35,889 bases of DNA from Desulfobacterales bacterium (GTDB taxonomy: Bacteria; Desulfobacterota; Desulfobacteria; Desulfobacterales; JAFDCJ01), in contig JASJCE010000017.1 in assembly GCA_030066155.1 (NCBI GenBank), forward strand, positions 1-35,889. Reading direction: 5' to 3'. Below, in pieces: positions 33,375 through 35,889 of this stretch. A program made the position numbers and the translations under genes. Within the stretch, counting starts at the first letter, position 1, and each line of letters starts with the position of its first letter. The notes under the pieces are model-generated. The model worked only from the letters and a program-made list of their open reading frames with translations, was not told where the DNA came from and did no database searches.

Positions 33375-34913
33375 ATGGCGTTAAAGTGGTTTAAAAAGAA
33401 TAAAGATCAATCCGATAAGCGCGAAAAGAAAAGTGCCGAGGAGGTGCCGGAGCTGGAAGACCTGGACGATCCGCAGCCCGAATATCAGGAGCCGGATTAT
33501 CTGGAGGCAGCCGATGAAGAAGATGAAGAGCTGACCGACGAAATGATTGAAAAGATGCTCGAAGATGAGCTTGGGGTGGCAGCTGAAGATGACTTCGAAA
33601 CCGAAACGGCTGGTGACGCCGCTGAGGTTCTGGAGGCGGAGGAGACGGCAGAAATAGAAGAATTGGATGCTGCGGAATCCGAATATCAAGAGCAGAATGC
33701 TTTACGGGGAACCGAGGAAGAGCCGGAGGATGAAGATGAAGAGCTGACCGACGAAATGATTGAAAAGATGCTCGAAGATGAGCTTGGGGTGGCGGACGAC
33801 GATGACTTCGATACGGAAATTGTGGGTGACGATATCGAAGTTCCGGAAGAGCATGACGCAGTTGAAATTGCCGATGAAGATGAGGCCGTTGAGGTTGCGG
33901 ATGTGCAAGGCACGGCTGAGATTTCGGCAGCGCGTGAAGCAGTTGAGGTTGTAGAGGCGGATGCCGTGGCGGAGGACGGCGCTGCCTCGGACGACACACC
34001 TGATAAAAGGGAAAAAGACGGGTACTTCAAGCGCCTGAGAGGCCGCCTGTTTAAATCGCGCAAATCCCTGTCAGGTGGTTTTGACAGCATATTTACCGGC
34101 AAAACCAAGATCGATGACGACCTTTTGGAAGAACTGGAGGAGCTTTTGATTACATCCGATATCGGCGTTCAGACCAGCATCAATCTGATCGAGCGGATAG
34201 CAAAGGCCAAGGTCAAAGATGTCGATCAACTCAAAGCGGTGCTAAAGGAAGAAATCCTTTCCATTCTGGATACCGAGGCCGAAGAATCCCGATCTGAATT
34301 CGGCAAACCGCACGTCATTCTCGTTATCGGCGTCAATGGCGTCGGGAAAACGACCACCATCGGCAAATTGGCAGCTTCCGCCCATGCCGCCGGACAAAAA
34401 GTGTTGATTGCCGCTGCCGACACCTTCCGGGCTGCCGCCGTTGAACAGCTTGGGATCTGGGCTGAAAGAGCCCATGCCGAATTTGTCAGGCACAGAGAGA
34501 ACGCGGATCCGGCGGCAGTCGCTTTCGATGCGGTCGCAGCCGCGACTGCCCGCGGTTGCGATCTGGTCCTGATCGATACCGCCGGCAGACTGCATACCAA
34601 AGTCAACCTGATGGAAGAACTGAAAAAAATAAAGCGCACCGTCGCCAAGCAGATGGAAGGTGCCCCGCATGAGATTTTGCTGGTTCTGGACGCCACCACC
34701 GGCCAAAATGCCCTGTCCCAGGCGCAAATGTTTGATGAAGCCCTGGATATCAGCGGCCTGGTGTTAACCAAGCTTGACGGAACCGCCAAGGGCGGCATCG
34801 TCATCGCCATATGCAGCGCACTCAAGATCCCGCTGCAATACATCGGCATCGGCGAACAGATCGATGACCTCAGACCGTTTGACGCGAAACAGTTTATCGA
34901 TGCGTTGCTGTGA
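33375..34913 (+). CDS. ftsY: signal recognition particle receptor FtsY
   Basis: 512 aa. FtsY is the membrane-associated GTPase that docks SRP-ribosome complexes at the translocon. Seen: a basic start (LKWFKKNK), a very acidic Glu/Asp-rich A domain (about 15-215) holding a 71-residue duplication, then the NG domain with GVNGVGKTTT (G1, about 317), DTFRAAAVEQL, the DTAGRLHTKVNLM switch and TKLDGTAKGG (G4). All GTPase motifs are intact. The ATG has GGAGG eight to nine bases upstream. The acidic extension resembles E. coli FtsY, where it helps membrane attachment. Confidence 0.97.
   Translation: MALKWFKKNKDQSDKREKKSAEEVPELEDLDDPQPEYQEPDYLEAADEEDEELTDEMIEKMLEDELGVAAEDDFETETAGDAAEVLEAEETAEIEELDAAESEYQEQNALRGTEEEPEDEDEELTDEMIEKMLEDELGVADDDDFDTEIVGDDIEVPEEHDAVEIADEDEAVEVADVQGTAEISAAREAVEVVEADAVAEDGAASDDTPDKREKDGYFKRLRGRLFKSRKSLSGGFDSIFTGKTKIDDDLLEELEELLITSDIGVQTSINLIERIAKAKVKDVDQLKAVLKEEILSILDTEAEESRSEFGKPHVILVIGVNGVGKTTTIGKLAASAHAAGQKVLIAAADTFRAAAVEQLGIWAERAHAEFVRHRENADPAAVAFDAVAAATARGCDLVLIDTAGRLHTKVNLMEELKKIKRTVAKQMEGAPHEILLVLDATTGQNALSQAQMFDEALDISGLVLTKLDGTAKGGIVIAICSALKIPLQYIGIGEQIDDLRPFDAKQFIDALL
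33519..33793 (+). repeat. duplicated 62-bp segment inside ftsY
   Basis: 33519-33580 and 33732-33793 are identical over 62 bases, including third codon positions. Both encode EDEELTDEMIEKMLEDELGV. The 213-bp offset is 71 codons, and flanking EYQE, DDF and acidic stretches recur at the same offset in diverged form. Confidence 0.9.
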
Positions 34914-34945
34914 TGGGAAAGGGTTCAGGGTAATTCGATTTTGGA

Positions 34946-34980
34946 TTGCGGATCGCGGATTTTGGATTTATAGAATCGCT
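34946..34980. repeat. interspersed repeat after ftsY
   Basis: Shares CGGATTTTGGATTT and GAATCGCT with 6236-6270 in the parE-parC spacer, same strand. In both places a G+C-rich hairpin-forming sequence follows directly, so the two elements travel together. Confidence 0.6.
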
Positions 34981-35092
34981 TTCAGCCTTCGAAGCCTTCG
35001 GCCACTGTGGCGGGGTAGGCCGCTCAGTCTAAATGAAAAATGCTGAGCTCTCTACACTGAGGACTGATCATATGGCTGTTTCCATCGCCCCG

Positions 35093-35245
35093 CTAAAATG
35101 ACACTTCGAAGCCACGGAACTCTCCCGTATATTCTTGCCAGGTGACCTTGATGTCCGTCACCTTGGCATGCGCCGGTCCCATCCGGCACCAGTCCAGAAC
35201 CGCGTCAACCCTTTCTTTTTCCCCCTCGAAAACCGATCTCAAATA
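35093..35245 (-). pseudogene. acylphosphatase, 5'-truncated remnant
   Basis: Reading leftwards from 35245 to a TAG at 35093, the frame encodes about 50 residues with VFEGEKERVDAV, LDWCRMGPAHAKV, and a C-terminus WQEYTGEFRGFEVSF. Known: this is the C-terminal half of the acylphosphatase family (about 90 aa), which hydrolyses acyl phosphates. The N-terminal half with the phosphate loop (GxVQGVxFR) and its arginine is missing: an in-frame TGA lies at 35248-35246 and A+T-rich unrelated sequence follows. Without the loop it cannot be active. Inferred to be a relic of a deletion or of the insertion of the sequence to its right. Confidence 0.75.
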
Positions 35246-35644
35246 TCAAGACCTATAATCTGACAAAATCTTGCAAACGACAGATACCATGTTCGTTTCT
35301 GTCGTTTTGCGATTTTGCATAGTCTCAATATCACGATTCGCTAATAATTGGTTTTCCAGTATAATATATCAAGTTTAGAATTTATTATATTTCGGCTTAC
35401 TTAATCCAATTTACAAAATCCCAAACCGCTATATTACCTCAGGAAATCTAACAAAAAATACGTCCTTCCAAATTCCAAGTGCACGACATCTCCATTTTCA
35501 ATACTGGCAAATTATTATGGACTTGCGTGTGCAATATGCAGTTATTCACAGACCGGATTATGGTAAAAAGTCCTCAATTATATAATGCTGATATTGACCG
35601 AGCACTATTAACAATTCTCTTTGTATCGCTCTCAAAAGGACTGG
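35246..35644. other. A+T-rich gene-poor region with a hairpin
   Basis: ACGACAGA (35277-35284) pairs with TCTGTCGT (35298-35305), with GCAAA and TTTGC continuing the stem around a one-base bulge (35273-35310). No convincing gene was found; composition is clearly poorer in G+C than the rest of the window. It starts where the acylphosphatase remnant breaks off. Confidence 0.5.
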
Positions 35645-35889
35645 TTACGGAATCAGTACCGTTGAACCATTCGTTTTCCGAGCTTCAAGATTCTTATGCG
35701 CTTCCCCAGCATTGGTCAGTGGTAGGATGCTTGCAATGTTGATATTCACCGAACCGCTACCAACAACATCAAACAAATCTTGCGCTGCATGTTCAAGCCA
35801 GTCACGGTCTGCTGTGAAGTGAAATAGCATTGGACGCGTCAGGTGAAACGATCCTCGTGCCAAATGCGAAATACGAAACTGGTCTGGTA
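35645..35889 (-). CDS. quinone oxidoreductase / zinc-independent MDR alcohol dehydrogenase family, C-terminal part
   Basis: The frame is open from the window edge to a TAA at 35645 (about 80 residues); the N-terminus lies outside. Seen: GSFHLTRPMLFHFTADRDWL, a DLFDVVGSGSVNI helix-strand, ILPLTNAGEAHKNLE and the closing ARKTNGSTVLIP. Known: this is the standard C-terminus of NADPH:quinone reductase (QorA type) in the medium-chain dehydrogenase superfamily. No cofactor motif is visible because that part is outside. Its intact end suggests a working gene. Confidence 0.85.
   Translation of the reverse strand, partial: PDQFRISHLARGSFHLTRPMLFHFTADRDWLEHAAQDLFDVVGSGSVNINIASILPLTNAGEAHKNLEARKTNGSTVLIP

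Noticed and set aside
33391-33999. 202-aa minus-strand ORF rich in Pro, His and Arg
   Set aside because: Its composition is the mirror of the Glu/Asp-rich FtsY repeat region; no independent evidence of coding.
34226-34849. 207-aa minus-strand ORF
   Set aside because: Antisense to the conserved FtsY GTPase domain; shadow frame.
35479-35742. 87-aa plus-strand ORF at the right end
   Set aside because: Its second half overlaps the quinone oxidoreductase C-terminus on the other strand, and it has no ribosome site or recognisable motif.

Overview
The window reads as an ordinary chromosomal segment of a Gram-negative anaerobe, most likely a member of the Desulfobacterota (former Deltaproteobacteria, Desulfobacterales-like). 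This is inferred from gene content: a tungsten-type aldehyde:ferredoxin oxidoreductase, a pyrophosphate-dependent phosphofructokinase with a GGDD motif, a membrane Ser/Thr kinase with TPRs of the type common in that group, a FadN-type beta-oxidation fusion protein, and many short intergenic interspersed repeats. I found no rRNA, tRNA, CRISPR array, transposase or phage gene. Most genes have clear Shine-Dalgarno sites, which let me correct several starts.

Layout. (1) 1-3,590, minus strand: a likely operon reading TM/Sel1-like protein, then a secreted SH3b-vWA protein, then an ABC ATPase cut by the window edge. It sits behind a sigma70-like promoter near 3,800. The combination recalls the periplasmic vWA half of PpkA plus TagT of the type VI secretion phosphorylation pathway, but here the vWA protein is free-standing. 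(2) 3,915-8,375, minus: topoisomerase IV, parE then parC. parE has no ATG, GTG or TTG at the expected place and appears to start at ATT. (3) hisD (minus, with a good terminator) diverges from serC (plus). serC is flanked by two 141-bp direct repeats about 96% identical. (4) 11,710-14,339, plus: a strong promoter, the aldehyde:ferredoxin oxidoreductase, and a protein that looks like two MoaD/ThiS-type beta-grasp domains in tandem. (5) 14,640-18,259, minus: a fadN-fadA fatty-acid oxidation operon. Its promoter carries a perfect palindrome matching the Bacillus FadR operator, with a second palindrome upstream.

(6) 18,661-22,804, minus: a translationally coupled Ser/Thr kinase and LysM-like lipoprotein, and upstream of them a membrane-bound HD-GYP phosphodiesterase. 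(7) A 95-aa membrane protein (plus) converges on the PPi-phosphofructokinase (minus). (8) 26,014-28,871, plus: a complete polar amino-acid ABC importer (binding protein, terminator, permease with an extra domain, ATPase). (9) 29,356-34,913, plus: smc followed by ftsY. ftsY has a recent internal duplication in its acidic N-terminal region. (10) The right end holds an acylphosphatase remnant, an A+T-rich gene-poor stretch, and the C-terminal end of a quinone oxidoreductase running off the window.

The strongest leads for something undescribed are the split PpkA/TagT-like envelope-signalling module, the tandem beta-grasp protein beside the tungsten enzyme, and the periplasmic insert in the amino-acid permease.
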